Counted from the first letter of the stretch, positions 10,301-20,985 are shown. The stretch: 64,000 nucleotides of DNA from Lumbricus terrestris (GCA_949752735.1 OX457036.1:93724868-93788867), one strand, 5' to 3'. Program-made: numbers and translations. The notes: generated by a model not told the origin, from the sequence alone.

Positions 10301-13300
10301 AGAATAGGCCTAAAGTCGTAGAATTTGATCTGAACCATATCTGAAGAGTTCGACATTGGAAAGTCATTGGGTCAGGAATACGAGATCCACAAACCGTTCT
10401 CGTGTTCTCACCGCCATCTAGGCATGTCAGCTGATCAAGACAAAAAATATCAACACAATTGTAGCATTTCTTTACGTAGACATTACAAATCTTCTGTCAA
10501 ATCAAAAGGATTCATTTCTAACGGTTTAGCACAAGATTTCAAATAAACGCTAATATAGGCCTAATATAAGCAAGCTTTACTAATTTAGAACTATCGCATA
10601 TCGCCGTATGACCGAATGTTAAAAGCTTGGTAGGCTATTTTTGTGCGAAAGATTATTTTCCAAGTACACTGAATGAGCGTAACTTTAACTTGCAAGCAAT
10701 TTTATGGCAAACGCATAGCGAATTTTACAGCTGCCTTGTAAGGAATTGAAACGCAACTGACACAATATTTTGTAGTTGATTTACACAGAATTCGGTGACC
10801 AACTTACAAAGACTTTTAGATAATTAACTAGGCATTTTAAGGAATTCTTAACCACGTGCATCGTAATCGATAGTCATCTTTTCAGTGGCTTATCCGAGCC
10901 TAGCAAGCTATGGCAGATTGACGTACTTACAAGGAATTTTGTGACTAATTTACTAGCTTTTGAAATCGTATAGAATCTCGATGTAGATATTCGTAGGCCT
11001 ATTGCTGAAAACGTTCTGTCACGGAAGCTACTTCTCCTTAAAGTATTTTAACACTTCACTGCATCAGTGGCGTAGCCAGGAATTTCTTATGGGGGGGGGT
11101 TGAGGGTTTATGGCCTGGCCGGATGCCCATTCTGACACCAACCCAGCAGTAGGCCTATTACAGTAAATAAGAACCTTGGAATGAAGCAACAAAGGGAATA
11201 AAGTAAGAAAAACAATTGTTTACTACAAGCAATTGTTTTTTTCTTATTTAAGTGGATAAATTACCTTTAGAAAAACTTTTTCCCTGGGCCAATGGAGGGG
11301 TTTAACCCCCTAAACCCCCCCTTGTCTACACCACTGCACTGCATCATGCGAGCAGATGAACGCATAGAAAGAAGAAGCGCATTTACATGACATTGAAGTA
11401 TTTGATTTAAACGTACCTTGATGAATACATTTGTACATGTGGTTGAATCTTCGAGAGTCAGTTGCTCGAAAGTGATTCTAACTTTGATGTCTTCGTATGT
11501 AGTGTAGAGATAGTGGAAACATTCACTGTAGGCTGGAAAGTTGCTCGGATAGCCTGGTGAACTGATCATACCTGAACTTCCTTGATACAAATAGTTCGCG
11601 GAATTACTGCAATCCGTTGCAAACCCTGAACTGTATGATAATTTAAATCCTCTGTAACTTGTATGTGTGTGATAATAATAGGAATGAAATCGTATGGTAA
11701 CACGTGAGTCGGTCCCGCAGTTGAAGACAAGTCCACTTGTAGGAATCGTGTACGAAGCGCAGAACTGAGTAATTGAGCCATCACAACCAGTGATCTGCAA
11801 ATGAAATCAACATGACATGTTCACAATTTAAATTTGAAAAGATTTGAATACCTTTTATTTTACTGAATTTCATATTAAGCCAAAGTTACAAGAAAAAAAT
11901 ACTGGCCTAGTTAGCTACACTGGTAAGCGAGAGCGGCATTCGTCTATTCGTCTGTTGGTTGCAACGGACTGCGGTTCAAGCCCCGGGCTGGGAGTTGACA
12001 TTTAGAGATTTAGATATCTCGGGCTAGCACGTGTGGGACGCAGGGGCGCAAGCTCCTGCGGAGCGACCTTGGGCAAGTTGCTTAGGGCCTACCCATCATT
12101 GTCTGTGGGGAAGGCAACGGGAAACCACCTCACTCATCTCATCCCCAGGGGCGTAAAGCCAATGAACCTGCCTTCGGGCAGAGCACCATCATCATCATCA
12201 TCATAAGAAAAAATAACTGTGGTAGATTAATGTTAAGCTTACTTTTTACTTATACCTATTACTTTTTGCCTAATAATAAAGTTGTGCTAGTTGCAGATTA
12301 AGATGAAATTGCATAAGCAAGATTTTTAAGCTTCATCTTAAAATGAAGTTTCAGATGTAAAAAAGGCAAATTATTATATGTTTCCGTTTTTTATCGCTTT
12401 TTTGTGGTTTTTAATTTTTTCGCAAAAAACGACGTTTTCAGTTTAAAAAAAAATTTCATCGCTTTTTTTACATCTATGACAATAATTCATCACAGGGGAA
12501 AAATTTCCTGAACTGTCAAATAGAGTAACACAAGTGCAAAAACTGTTACAATGTATAATGCTACAACAACCAATCACCACAAAATAATAAGTTTGCACCT
12601 TCAAATATTTGTATTAATTTTATTTTATATTTCTTTTTGGTTATATTAATATAATAGTAACATTTAATTTTTATTTGTGTTTTAGTAAAATTATACGGAG
12701 AAACGAACTACAGAACTGCAGCGTGTAGGCTATTCACTTCAAATTTTGCAAGTACAACCCTGATTGTAACTATAACTTATCACTTCTTTAGAGTCAACGC
12801 CGTATGGCCTATGGTGACAGAGTGACAAAGTCTCCACGTTGGATAAAAGTACTATACTATACTATTTGGGGGGTTTTATAAAGCGCCTGTCACAGTACAA
12901 CCTAATCAGAGGCCCTCCCAGTGCGAAGATTCCGTTGGAAAAAGAAAAGTTTTAAGGAGAGGCGCAGAAACAGCAGTGCTTCTAGATAAGATCTGAGTAC
13001 GAATTATAGCAGGGAGGCCTTTCCAAAGCAAAGGACCCACAGAAGAAAAGTCACGATGCTGGGCTGTAGCAGTCCGAGACCGTGGTACAAGAAGGTCAGG
13101 ACGGTCTAAAGAGCGGAGAGGACGTCCAGTGGTAGTTGAGATCACAGAGACAGCGAGGAGCTGTACCCAAGAACATCTTACAGTTACACTGTTATCGAGT
13201 TTCTGTGCAGTTTGTGTTATTGTTTCTGGCAGGATAATAATGATATAATCTGCCATAAATTAGAATAAGTTTCCCACTTGATAAGTCATCAAAATTTTAT

Positions 13301-16300
13301 TCAAACATTGAACCAATCCAACTTGAATCTTCTCCACGTTAAGTATTGTTTTACTCACCTCAACATAATCATATGCACAGCTGTAGCCACTCGAGTAATA
13401 GACGTTTATATCGAGTACTCGAATGGTAAGAGTAGTCCTCATTGGAACGGATATGTATTGATAGCAGTCAGTTCCTCTTGGATAGTCATTTGGGTAATTT
13501 GCTGAGGTCACAACACCGGCTGACGCAGTCAATGTCTGGCCACAGCCTTTCAGAAAATAAGAATGGCGGACACTGCAATTTTAGAATAATTTCGATTATA
13601 CTACTACTACTAGTAGTAGTAGTAGCAGTAGCAGTAGTAGTTGTAGTGGTGGTGGTGGTGGTGGTGGTGGTGGTGGTGGTGGTGGTGGTGGTGGTGGTGG
13701 TGGTGGTGGTGGTGGTGGTGGTGGAGGTGGTGGTGGTGGTGGTGGTGGTAGTGGTGGTAGTAGTAGTAGTAAAAATTCTAAATTCACAATACATCTGTTT
13801 TCATTGTCATTGCCTCTCAGGTAATATCTTCGCGTACATTTAACAGTTTTTCCATTACATTTCAAACTAATGAAAGAAATTACGCCTACCGGTTGCTGGA
13901 GGACTTGTCGTGGTGTTTGCAGGACAATAGCAAATCCTTCGCCCCGAGTAGTCGTAGGTGTAATCCCATGTGTAGTAACACGGAGAGTAGCAAGGTGGCA
14001 GTGTAGTGGTCGGGCAGCGGCAGTATCTATTACCATAGATGTTGATATCACTGAAGCAACCGGATGAACACCATATCGGCGACTGGGTCGACCCTTGGCA
14101 ATTGCAGAATTGATTTCCCCAATAGTCAGCGTCCAGGTAGCACCCATAGGAACATGAGAGTGGGCTGGAAGTAGCTGGTGGGCAATTGCAATAAGGGTCG
14201 CCGCGCCAGTCAGTGCTACGGTAGCAGCCAGAAGGACAAGGTCTGGTTGTAGTAGTTTGTCGCGAGCAACTGCAGATGGGATATCCGTAGTAATCGTATG
14301 AGAGTGAACAAGGAGGCATGCATTGGCTGGTTGTGTACCGACTGGTTGTGTACAAAAAACCAGCCACAGGACAGTAGCAAAACCATGGTGGATATAATGA
14401 TTGCAGTGAACAACCAGCCATGCATTGATGGTTGGGAGCAGGTGTAGGCATAATGATGTTCGTGTTATTGGGAGTACATGAGCAAATGTATCCGTATGCA
14501 TTAGTCAGTAGCGAACAGTAACGAGCACATACTACAAGAACAAGGAACCACAATTTTTCGCATTGCATATGAAATAGATCAATTTACACCTATTTCAATC
14601 ATTTGACTGTTGTCAGGTAAAGGTAGCACATTGACTGGTTTAGATATTGGGAACTTGAGAGCATGCAGTTAAAGGTGAAAGGTTGGGGGCCATCGATGGC
14701 TTTTGTCCCCCAATTTTTTATAGCTTTCTGTAGAACTGGTCTTCGATTCTTTATTTGCTTAAATGTAACATTTCAGAGTAACAAGTTTCCGTCGTCTACA
14801 AACTGACGTAACCAAGATAGTCAATTCATTTTTTTCTCTACGTCTTGTTCATCTTTTTCACTCTCTCCAAGCAGCTTCTCCATCACCATCTATTAACTGT
14901 CTTCAAGTGGTTGCCCAAAATCTCCTCCTGGGCGTACCTGAATCACTCTAAAACTAGATTCATACTTAGAGTCATTCGAGGGCAAGAACAAATTCTATTT
15001 CCATCAACCTGGTCTCCGCAACTACACCACCGCACATTCTCCTGTTCGCAACTTTTGGCTGACTTCTAACCAGAGTCGTTGATTTCCCAATCACATCACC
15101 CATCTCCCTCGCTTTTGTTTCATGCACATCCGTGACCTTCTCAGAATCTGCCCCTCTCTTATGTTCACAGCTGCATCTACAATCGCCTCATACATGTATG
15201 GTTCACGCCAATTTAGATTAGGGCCTACTGTGATACTCTTTTCTGAACACAGGCATCGCCCAAATATACCGTCTCCAAGCTATTCAGAATGTCCTCAACC
15301 GTGAGCACTGTCACCAAACCCACAAACACCACCATATCACCTGTGTACTGAAATCACTTTCCTGTCTCAAAATGGCTGAATGCATAGAATATAAAGCCAA
15401 ATCACTCATGCGCCTACAACACACTTAAAATCACCCAACCGTCTTACCTCCGTCAGTGATTCACGGTGCAGTTTACCTCGTTCCATTCTACACTAACTAA
15501 CACCGTGCCGCTCTTCCGTCACCTCATCACTTAAAATTGTTGCCACGCCTCGTTGGAGCAAACTCTTCCGTAGTTATATCATTGCTATAGTCGGCCCGTC
15601 TATGTGAGATTACCTCCCTCCCTCTGTCCGTTGTAAAATCTTACTGAAGGTGTCATCTTCAGCCCTTCGCTGCTTGAAGTCTTTCTTATTTCCTCGGGGC
15701 TGTCACGCTGAGAGCACATCGGAATAGTTGGTACTGTAAGAGGCGCTTTATAAATTTTCAATACAATACAATACAAAATATCTAATCCATCATACGAATT
15801 TACCGACCCCACGCTTCTATACCCATGTCTCCACAGGTCTTTCATTCGGAATTGAACACGTTGCTTTTAACAAAACTTATCCGCATTAGGCTACTCGTCT
15901 TTCCCTCATGCACCTCCATCGCCATTTCAACTCTAAACATCACCCACATTAACCGTCCTGCCTGACTCTCCGGATTTTGATCTCATAGCCATCGATTTTG
16001 TTTTGATTAAACATAAAAACCCGTGAATTAGTAGGTTCTTGCAACTTGGTTTTAATATAGGCGCTGTATACAGGTCTCGAGTTTACGACTACGGTTTGTT
16101 GTTTGTTGTTTATTGTACTTATTCATCTGTTTATACAATTATGAATAACCAAATACAGTGCAACATGAGCCAGCAAAAGCTTATAGCTTATACTATCCTG
16201 ATCCCTCTTCCTTGATTATTATTCGTGAGTTTTCATAGCATTACGAGCACGATTAAGATTAAATTGCGATCGCGGGTACCAAAATTAACATGTCTTGCTG

Positions 16301-17394
16301 ATGACCACTACATCGCATTGAATAAGAACAGAAATTGGTCATTGCATTGAAGAGGTAGAAATGAACGTTCGGCAGTATCTTACCAATTGGATCAGCTCGA
16401 TATCTTATGATATAGCCACCGCCAGTTACGGAACCGTCCGTCTTGAAGCGAATGATAACCTCAGAGCAAAGCGAAAATGTAACTGGGTTAAGGTTGGAAC
16501 CTGTTCCACAGAATCTCGACGGAAGAACCACCATATGCGACTTGCAACTGAACTGCAGAGTAAAACAGAACAAAATTTCTATCAATATAGACCAGTGATT
16601 CCCAAACTTTTTTCACTTTAAGGCCACTTTTTCTAAGTTGGAGGACATGAGGACCACTTTTTCTTAGTTGAAGGACATTAGGGGGCCACAAGGCTAAAAG
16701 TTAATTAACTAAAAACATATTAAATTTTTATAATTGAATCAAAGTAGAATGTTTGGTGTTATGGAAAGACCAAAATAATATGAAAAATAGTAATAGAAAA
16801 TAATTATGCTTGTTTGTTTGTTTGTTTGTATGCGCACTTGTTATAGCGCCTCTTCCAGCCCTCAACCGCTACTCAGAGGCGCTCCCGACTGCAGAGCGGA
16901 CACTGCATCGGAGTTTCACGCCGAAGCGCTGAGCAATTGCGAGTGAAGGACTTGCCCAAGGTCCCTACGCGGCGAGGTGGATTCGAACCTCGAACCTTCC
17001 GGCTTCAAGGCGACGACGCCACCACTAGACCACCGCGCCCCACAATGCGTTCTATCCTGTCCAAATTGTCAATATTTCATATTTTTTTACTCTTTCAGAG
17101 GTTATGGCCATTTTCTTAGGCCTGGCCGGCCACTTTTGGTCCGCGTGCCACAGGTTGGGAACCACTGAATTATATGCACTAATCGGTTCTTACGGATGCT
17201 GTGGTGTAGCGGTATGTTCTGTGCCTTGTTTGTAACCGTAGGGTTGCAGTTCGAATCTGCTTTAAGCCAATGCGAAGCGACCTTGGACTAGTAAGTTTCT
17301 CATCCATTATTGTCTGTGAGGAAGGCAACGGGAAACCACCTCACTAATCTCATCCCCAGGTGGCGTAAAAGGGACCTGCCTTCAGGTAGAGAAC

Positions 17395-17493
<99 letters not shown>

Positions 17494-17501
17494 ATCATCA
17501 C

Positions 17502-17541
<40 letters not shown>

Positions 17542-19733
17542 GCAGTTGTAATTTTAATTGTAATTTAGACAAATTATATAGCATCGTCAGTATTTAGGTA
17601 CTTCGAGGATGCTCTACATGCGTATTGTCAATTTACTGTCTAAGTAAATGTCATGAGCTCGAGAGCAAGTGTATAGTCACAATGTATAGGCCTACTATTA
17701 TATTAGTGTTGCTGCTTAGCCCTATAATTTAGAGAGGAAGCTTGCTCCTTATTGGCAATTGCCGTAATTTACACTTGGTGCATCGACATCTCATCGTTCA
17801 AAGCTGAAAAGTGAAAACGAAAAAAGATGCACTGTCAGTCAGTTTCATAGATGTAACGAAATTTTAAAAACCAAGCACACTACAGTATAGTATAGTATGG
17901 CATACAATAATATAATAGCCTACCTACATGTAGTAGGCCCTATTGTGTATTCAGTACGTTTCTCAAGGATGTTTGCGCAGATTTGATAAATTGTGCTTCC
18001 TCTCATCAAACCTCGCTTGCTTTTCTCCAAGTGCTACTCTCAACATGTGCTGCTGTCCACATACCGTTATAGCCTACTGTTTCGCTCTGCTTTTCGTCAT
18101 TTTGGTGAAGACATTATTTTTCCTGGAATGCTCTCTGTTGTACATGTATTGTAGGTCAATGCTCTTAACTACATAGCCTAATGATGCAAGTTATCTGCTT
18201 TAAGCTCATAATTTAGAATGCATTTGCATTAGTTTGTACTCACCTCCACATAATCAAAGGAACAGCTTGAAGACTGCTCCGTGTTGATGTATTGGAATGT
18301 CAATGACGCTGAACTGAGTTCGGGAACAATCCACTTATAAGTGCAGTTGATACCGTTATAGTAATTCGATGGATAGTTCGGAGAATAGATAATTCCAGAC
18401 GACCCGTTGTATTGTGCCGTGTTTCCACAATCTGTACGACGAGTTTAACCAATAATGTTTAAAGTCAGGAAGTCATTTGGTGTGTTCTAATCTTGTCATA
18501 ATTGACCAGTTCTTTAGTATTCTAGATTCCACTGGTTCTCTTCCGTTATACGTCGCGTTTCACTTATCTAATAATTATGTTTTAGTCTACACTGTCCTAT
18601 TCTAACAAATTCTATTCCAATGCATGATTACTCTTATCGGTAGAGAAGGATACGGTTCTTCCAGGACATTCAAAAGGTCATCAAGTCACTTCACTGGTTG
18701 AAAATCCCAGAGCGAATCCTCGTTAAAGTTCTCTCCTGCAGAGGCTAATATCTGCAATTCCTTACAATGCCCCATGCAGTCCAGATAGTTATCTTCGCGA
18801 ACTCTTCACCATCCAGTCAACCGGCTCTATGCGATCACCTACCCGATCATCTACCCAATACCTCTGACTGGTTGCGTTTGTGTCTGTTGAGGGGCCCTTG
18901 TAACGGCATGTGCTGTGTTATGGGCCTTATGGCGCCATAGGAATTGTCGTCATTGTTATTATTATCATTATTATTATTATTATCCGCCTGTCTTACTCTC
19001 TCTCTCGATTGGCGGCCACAAGTCATCTCAAGTTCTCCAAACGAGCCATGTCCATCTCAGCACCACGCCCTTGGAATGATCTGCCTGCTGAGTTCCTCCA
19101 CCTTTTCCTCCTTTTCAGTTCCTCCACCATCATTACTAATCACACACCATCACCTTCCTCAGGCTTCTCTAACCATCACACCTCGGGCTTTTCATTCGAA
19201 CTGAAGTCACACCTTAATTGCAAGAACTCTTACTCTGTCTCATCCGATCCTCCGCCCTCCAATTCCCGGCCCAGACGACACCCGCCTTAGTTGCTATTCC
19301 GCCCCTCTGATCCTATGGTAACTCGACCCGGACCACCTTTGGACTACTTTTACGGATGACCCTTTTGACGCAACGCAGCGCTATAGTGAATAAGCTAGTG
19401 CCCTGCGCTTGGCTTTCGAGTTGCGCTTCAGAGGTGTGGAGATTGCAATTACGATTACGAAGATCACAACAACCTTGTGTTGTAAAGTAGGACATCATTA
19501 TACTATTTAAGACCAACAAAGCTATACGACTGCAACGTTTTAGATCATCTTATGACGTGCATTCCAGCCCTATATCCTCAGTCAATAGGCTTTCTTTTAA
19601 GTTTTTACGTGAACTTTTCCAAAATAAGCTAGTACATAAAATAAAATATGAATATTCAAAACTCACAGTACGACGATGATTGGCTGTTGATGCCAACCAA
19701 TGAGGTGATCAAGAAGCAGAGCTTCAGCAACAT
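7298..19733 (-). CDS. Gene A: CUB / seven four-cysteine-module / CUB-CUB transmembrane receptor (3' end incomplete)
   Basis: Nine exons assembled from splice sites: 19733-19667, 18431-18244, 16552-16384, 14531-13890, 13546-13359, 11794-11417, 10430-10271, 8519-8244 and 7356-7298. They sum to 2127 bases, 709 codons in frame. Predicted order: signal peptide (1-18), CUB1 (24-141), seven modules C-x3-C-x(10-15)-C-x-C (142-355), CUB2 and CUB3 (356-597), then a Gly-rich transmembrane helix and a basic juxtamembrane segment RQAARRDQRHLDEL. Exon 9 gives APDARESRQTTAGFTNPLIE and ends at a phase-0 GTAGGA donor, as in B and C. The last exon was not found; without splicing the frame would stop at 7229. 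CUB domains bind protein or carbohydrate ligands in many secreted and surface proteins; the ligand here is unknown. It is most like gene B in the ectodomain. Confidence 0.82.
7357..8243. other. Gene A intron 8
   Basis: About 890 bases of AT-rich DNA. I see no repeats or exons in it. Confidence 0.5.
8244..8519 (-). CDS. Gene A exon 8 (transmembrane helix)
   Basis: Follows TTTGTTAG in phase 1. It encodes the stalk STSSLQTTWPTDF, the helix LGIGLGAGIGGFVLIILIVV and the basic tail start FQRQAARRDQRHLDEL, ending FWR with a phase-1 donor (G|GTAGTA at 8243, or A|GTAACT three bases on). Retained intron would stop at 8221. Confidence 0.78.
8520..10270. other. Gene A intron 7
   Basis: Contains a TAAG-rich LINE-like tail near 8756-8815 into which a SINE has inserted (8820-9040), and a degenerate GAATGAAC repeat at 9836-9875. 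No coding evidence was found in the remainder. Confidence 0.5.
8820..9040 (+). mobile_element. tRNA-derived SINE, family 1, near-complete copy
   Basis: The tRNA-like head has A box TGGTGTAGTGG and B box GGTTCGAATCC. The body contains TTGCTCAGCGCTTCGG and GGAGCGCCTCTGAGTAG, and the 3' end reads GGGGCGCTATAACAAGTGC followed by a CAAA tail. CATTACA occurs on both sides, a plausible target duplication. Six further family-1 pieces occur in the window. Confidence 0.85.
10271..10430 (-). CDS. Gene A exon 7 (second half of CUB3)
   Basis: After TTGATCAG it reads LTCLDGGENTRTVCGSRIP...FRSNSTT...YPRNYKLSYY, ending G|GTAGGC in phase 1. The three Cys match the C-terminal half of the other CUB domains. 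Confidence 0.82.
11065..11336. mobile_element. hAT-like MITE in gene A intron 6
   Basis: Runs from CAGTGGCGTAGCCAGG to CTTGTCTACACCACTG with a 9-G run near the left end and C runs near the right. The 8-bp target duplication CACTGCAT is perfect (11057-11064 and 11337-11344). A related copy lies at 33599-33845. Confidence 0.85.
11417..11794 (-). CDS. Gene A exon 6 (end of CUB2, start of CUB3)
   Basis: After TTTGCAG it reads ITGCDGSITQFC...RGFKLSYSSG, then the next CUB, DCSNSANYLYQG..ISSPGYPSNFP, ending VFIK before GTACGT. It is phase 0 at both ends and 378 bases long. Confidence 0.87.
11905..12207 (+). mobile_element. tRNA-derived SINE, family 2, with ATC tail
   Basis: The head TAGCTACACTGG...GGTTCAAGCCCC has A- and B-box form. 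The body includes GGGCTAGCACG, GACCTTGGGCAAGTTGCTTA, GGAAGGCAACGGGAAACC and CTCATCCCCAGG, and the element ends in a short ATC repeat. It shares body and tail with the copy at 17190. Confidence 0.75.
12868..13190 (-). mobile_element. LINE 3' end (CR1/L2-like) fragment
   Basis: The minus strand reads RPDLLVPRSRTATAQH..FSSVGPLLWKGLPAIIR...LLKTFLF, the usual C-terminal end of such reverse transcriptase proteins, followed by a GAGGCGCT-type 3' end. It is 5'-truncated. Confidence 0.75.
13359..13546 (-). CDS. Gene A exon 5 (first half of CUB2)
   Basis: After TTCTGAAAG it reads CGQTLTASAGVVTSANYPNDYP...CAYDYVE, ending GAG|GTGAG. It is 188 bases, phase 1 to 0. Confidence 0.87.
13590..13775. repeat. 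GGT/AGT trinucleotide microsatellite in gene A intron 4
   Basis: Near-pure GGT units from about 13649 to 13750, flanked by AGT/TAGT variants. It fills most of the 343-base intron. Long poly-Val, poly-Thr and poly-Pro frames across it are artefacts. Confidence 0.95.
13890..14531 (-). CDS. Gene A exon 4 (seven four-cysteine modules)
   Basis: 642 bases after TTCTTGTAG, phase 1 at both ends. It encodes seven modules of the form C-x3-C-x(10-15)-C-x-C, for example CPSGCYRSTDWRGDPYCNC and CSYGCYLDADYWGNQFCNC. Six are 10-11 residues in the long gap and the last is 15 (CYSPC...CYC). Linkers are Thr/Ser/Pro-rich, as in O-glycosylated stalks. Confidence 0.88.
14532..16383. other. Gene A intron 3
   Basis: About 1.85 kb. 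14840-15600 is CT-rich and looks like decayed LINE coding sequence without a usable frame. It ends in GAGGCGCTTTATAAAT and an AATAC tail at 15730-15775, a plus-strand LINE 3' end. 15800-16260 shows nothing. Confidence 0.4.
16384..16552 (-). CDS. Gene A exon 3 (second half of CUB1)
   Basis: After TACTCTGCAG it reads FSCKSHMVVLPSRFCGTGSN...FKTDGSVTGGGYIIRYRADPI, ending G|GTAAGA. It is 169 bases, phase 0 to 1, the same size as in B and C. Confidence 0.87.
16593..17167. mobile_element. hAT-like MITE carrying an inserted SINE
   Basis: Ends CAGTGATTCCCAAACTTTTT and AGGTTGGGAACCACTG are inverted copies. A family-1 SINE interrupts it at 16809-17044. No exact target duplication is visible. A relative lies at 35139. 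Confidence 0.7.
16809..17044 (-). mobile_element. tRNA-derived SINE, family 1
   Basis: Reverse-oriented near-full copy. The TTTG tail is at the left, GCGCTCCCGACTGCAGAGCG is in the body, and the tRNA-like head with GGTTCGAATCC complement is at the right. Confidence 0.85.
17190..17543 (+). mobile_element. tRNA-derived SINE, family 2, with a very long ATC tail
   Basis: The head TGGTGTAGCGG...AGTTCGAATCTGC is followed by the family-2 body GAAGGCAACGGGAAACC and CTCATCCCCAGG. The tail is about 145 bases of ATC repeat (17396-17542). Confidence 0.8.
17396..17542. repeat. ATC microsatellite
   Basis: About 48 units, with one CAATCATCACTC interruption at 17491-17503. It continues directly from the SINE body. 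Confidence 0.97.
18244..18431 (-). CDS. Gene A exon 2 (first half of CUB1)
   Basis: After CGTACAG it reads CGNTAQYNGSSGIIYSPNYPS...CTYKWIVPEL...CSFDYVE, ending GAG|GTGAGT. It is 188 bases, phase 1 to 0. No in-frame ATG is present, so ORF scans miss it. Confidence 0.85.
18640..19300 (+). mobile_element. LINE (CR1/L2-like) C-terminal remnant
   Basis: SLHWLKIPERILVKVL resembles the HWLPVxxRIxFK motif, followed after shifts by RAMSISAPRPWNDLPAEF and FELKSHL. It is full of stops and includes a short TTATTA tract at 18955-18982. Confidence 0.7.
19313..19460 (+). repeat. Interspersed repeat ending ATTACGATTACG
   Basis: Shares GGTAACTCGAC, GACGCAACGCAGCGCT and GAATAAGCTAGTGCCC, and an ATTACGATTACG tail, with 42112-42255. 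Partial copies lie at 51455-51560 (reverse), 53560-53610 and 60990-61055. Probably a LINE 3' end family. Confidence 0.65.
19667..19733 (-). CDS. Gene A exon 1 (signal peptide)
   Basis: ATG at 19733 opens MLLKLCFLITSLVGINSQSS, a good signal peptide, and the exon ends TACT|GTGAGT in phase 1. Length and sequence match gene B exon 1 (67 bases). AAAATCGCAG just before the ATG could be an acceptor for a non-coding first exon. Confidence 0.8.
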
Positions 19734-20264
19734 TTCTGCGATTTTAGATTATTTCATGCAACAGCTGAAATTTTGTCGACAAACATACATGTATAGGCGG
19801 AGAGCAGCAGATAATATAATTAAGCTTACTATTACTAGTTTGCATGTAACCTATTGTAGTCGAATTAATAAACGAAATGATAAACATGAATCTGAGATAG
19901 TCATGCATGAGCAATAATTATTGTGTGAAGGACTTGCTTAGGGTGTTTAAATAATGGCCGTCTCAACTCTCAAGCAATGTTCAAACCCGTTCTGTTCACG
20001 CAAATATTTGACCACTCGGCTCCCGTGTCCCACATAAAGAAAGCACGAAGTAGTATATATTAATGTATGGTGCTTATTTAGGCTTCGCCTTTGATATCAA
20101 AGTTTTGTCTAAATACGACATAAGTATTTATAATAAGCCACAGTAATTTATTTACGGCATGTCGCTGACACATAATTATGGAGTCGCATATAGGCGTTTC
20201 AATTTAATAATATGGAGCTGATTTCATGACGAGGCCATGCCATTATAGGCCTATTGTATCAGAT

Positions 20265-20450
20265 CCAACACTAGGCAGAACACACACTAGGCAGAATAAA
20301 CAATAGGCAGAACAAGCACTAGGCATAACAAACACTAGGCAGAATAAATACTAGGCATAACAAACACTAGGCAGTACAAACACTAGGCAGAATAAATACT
20401 AGGCATAACAAACACTAGGCAGTACAAACACTAGGCAGAACAAACACTAA
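20265..20450. repeat. 16-bp minisatellite, about 12 copies
   Basis: Unit CACTAGGCAGAACAAA with CATAACAAA and CAGTACAAA variants, 16-base period. The array is followed by CTGCCTAGTG at 20455-20464, the unit core in inverted orientation. Confidence 0.9.
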
Positions 20451-20504
20451 TCTTCTGCCTAGTGCTCCGTGTCTTCTCGGTGGTATTGCCACCCATTGGT
20501 GATC

Positions 20505-20625
20505 CGGTCCTTCTCTAGGATCGACTCCTTCTCAGCCATTCCTATCTCATCTTAAAACTGTTTTATTTGACTGCGCTGGGGTTGGGAGCGCCTCTGCGTG
20601 GTCCGATTGAAGAGGCGTTATACAG
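20505..20625 (+). mobile_element. LINE 3' end fragment
   Basis: HLKTVLFDCAGVGSASAW then GAGGCGTTATACAG, the standard 3' tail of the LINE family seen elsewhere here. Confidence 0.55.
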
Positions 20626-20928
20626 ATTCTACTAAATAATGAATGAGTAAAAATGAGTAAAACATATGAACTGACTTTGATGCACGCAAACGAAATAACT
20701 GTCTAAACCGAACCTGAAATGCGCCTTTCTGTTGAAATCCGTGACGGACCAACTATCAGATACTTTATGAAGTTTAGTCGTTCTTCCATCAACAACCAGA
20801 CTACCTGCATCAAAACGTAGGCCTACATAGACCCTAGGCCTACTACTCCAATCGCCCAGTAGGCTATTCTATTGCCCCACCTAGGCTACTTGACAAAGCA
20901 ACGAGCGTTATGGGCTAAAAGGCCTTAC

Positions 20929-20985
20929 CTTGCGATAAGACTATCGAAACATTCTGCCACTCGCTCAGTTGTCGTCCAATAAAAG
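20929..20985 (-). other. Candidate 5' non-coding exon of gene A
   Basis: On the minus strand TCTTATCGCAAG|GTAAGGCC is a strong donor about 1.2 kb upstream of exon 1, with TTTTATTGG about 50 bases before it as a possible TATA-like element. The start is unknown. Support is only the donor and the similar set-up at gene C. Confidence 0.3.

Larger units (their letters stand above)
11795..13358. other. Gene A intron 5
   Basis: Holds a family-2 SINE (11905-12207), an AT-rich middle with no feature, and a LINE 3' end on the minus strand (12868-13190). Confidence 0.5.
18432..19666. other. Gene A intron 1
   Basis: Most of it is a plus-strand LINE remnant (18640-19300) and an ATTACG-tailed repeat (19313-19460). 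Confidence 0.5.

Noticed and set aside
13442..13843. Long poly-Val, poly-Thr and poly-Pro ORFs
   Set aside because: They are the frames of the GGT microsatellite in a 343-base intron.
13596..14501. 301-codon ORF overlapping gene A exon 4 in another frame
   Set aside because: It is a shadow frame ending in the microsatellite; the exon 4 frame has the conserved Cys spacing and splice phases.
17300..17597. Poly-Met, poly-Ile and poly-Ser ORFs
   Set aside because: Frames of the ATC tail of a SINE, not proteins.
20265..20450. CRISPR-like array
   Set aside because: Units are contiguous 16-mers with no unique spacers in animal DNA, so it is a minisatellite.
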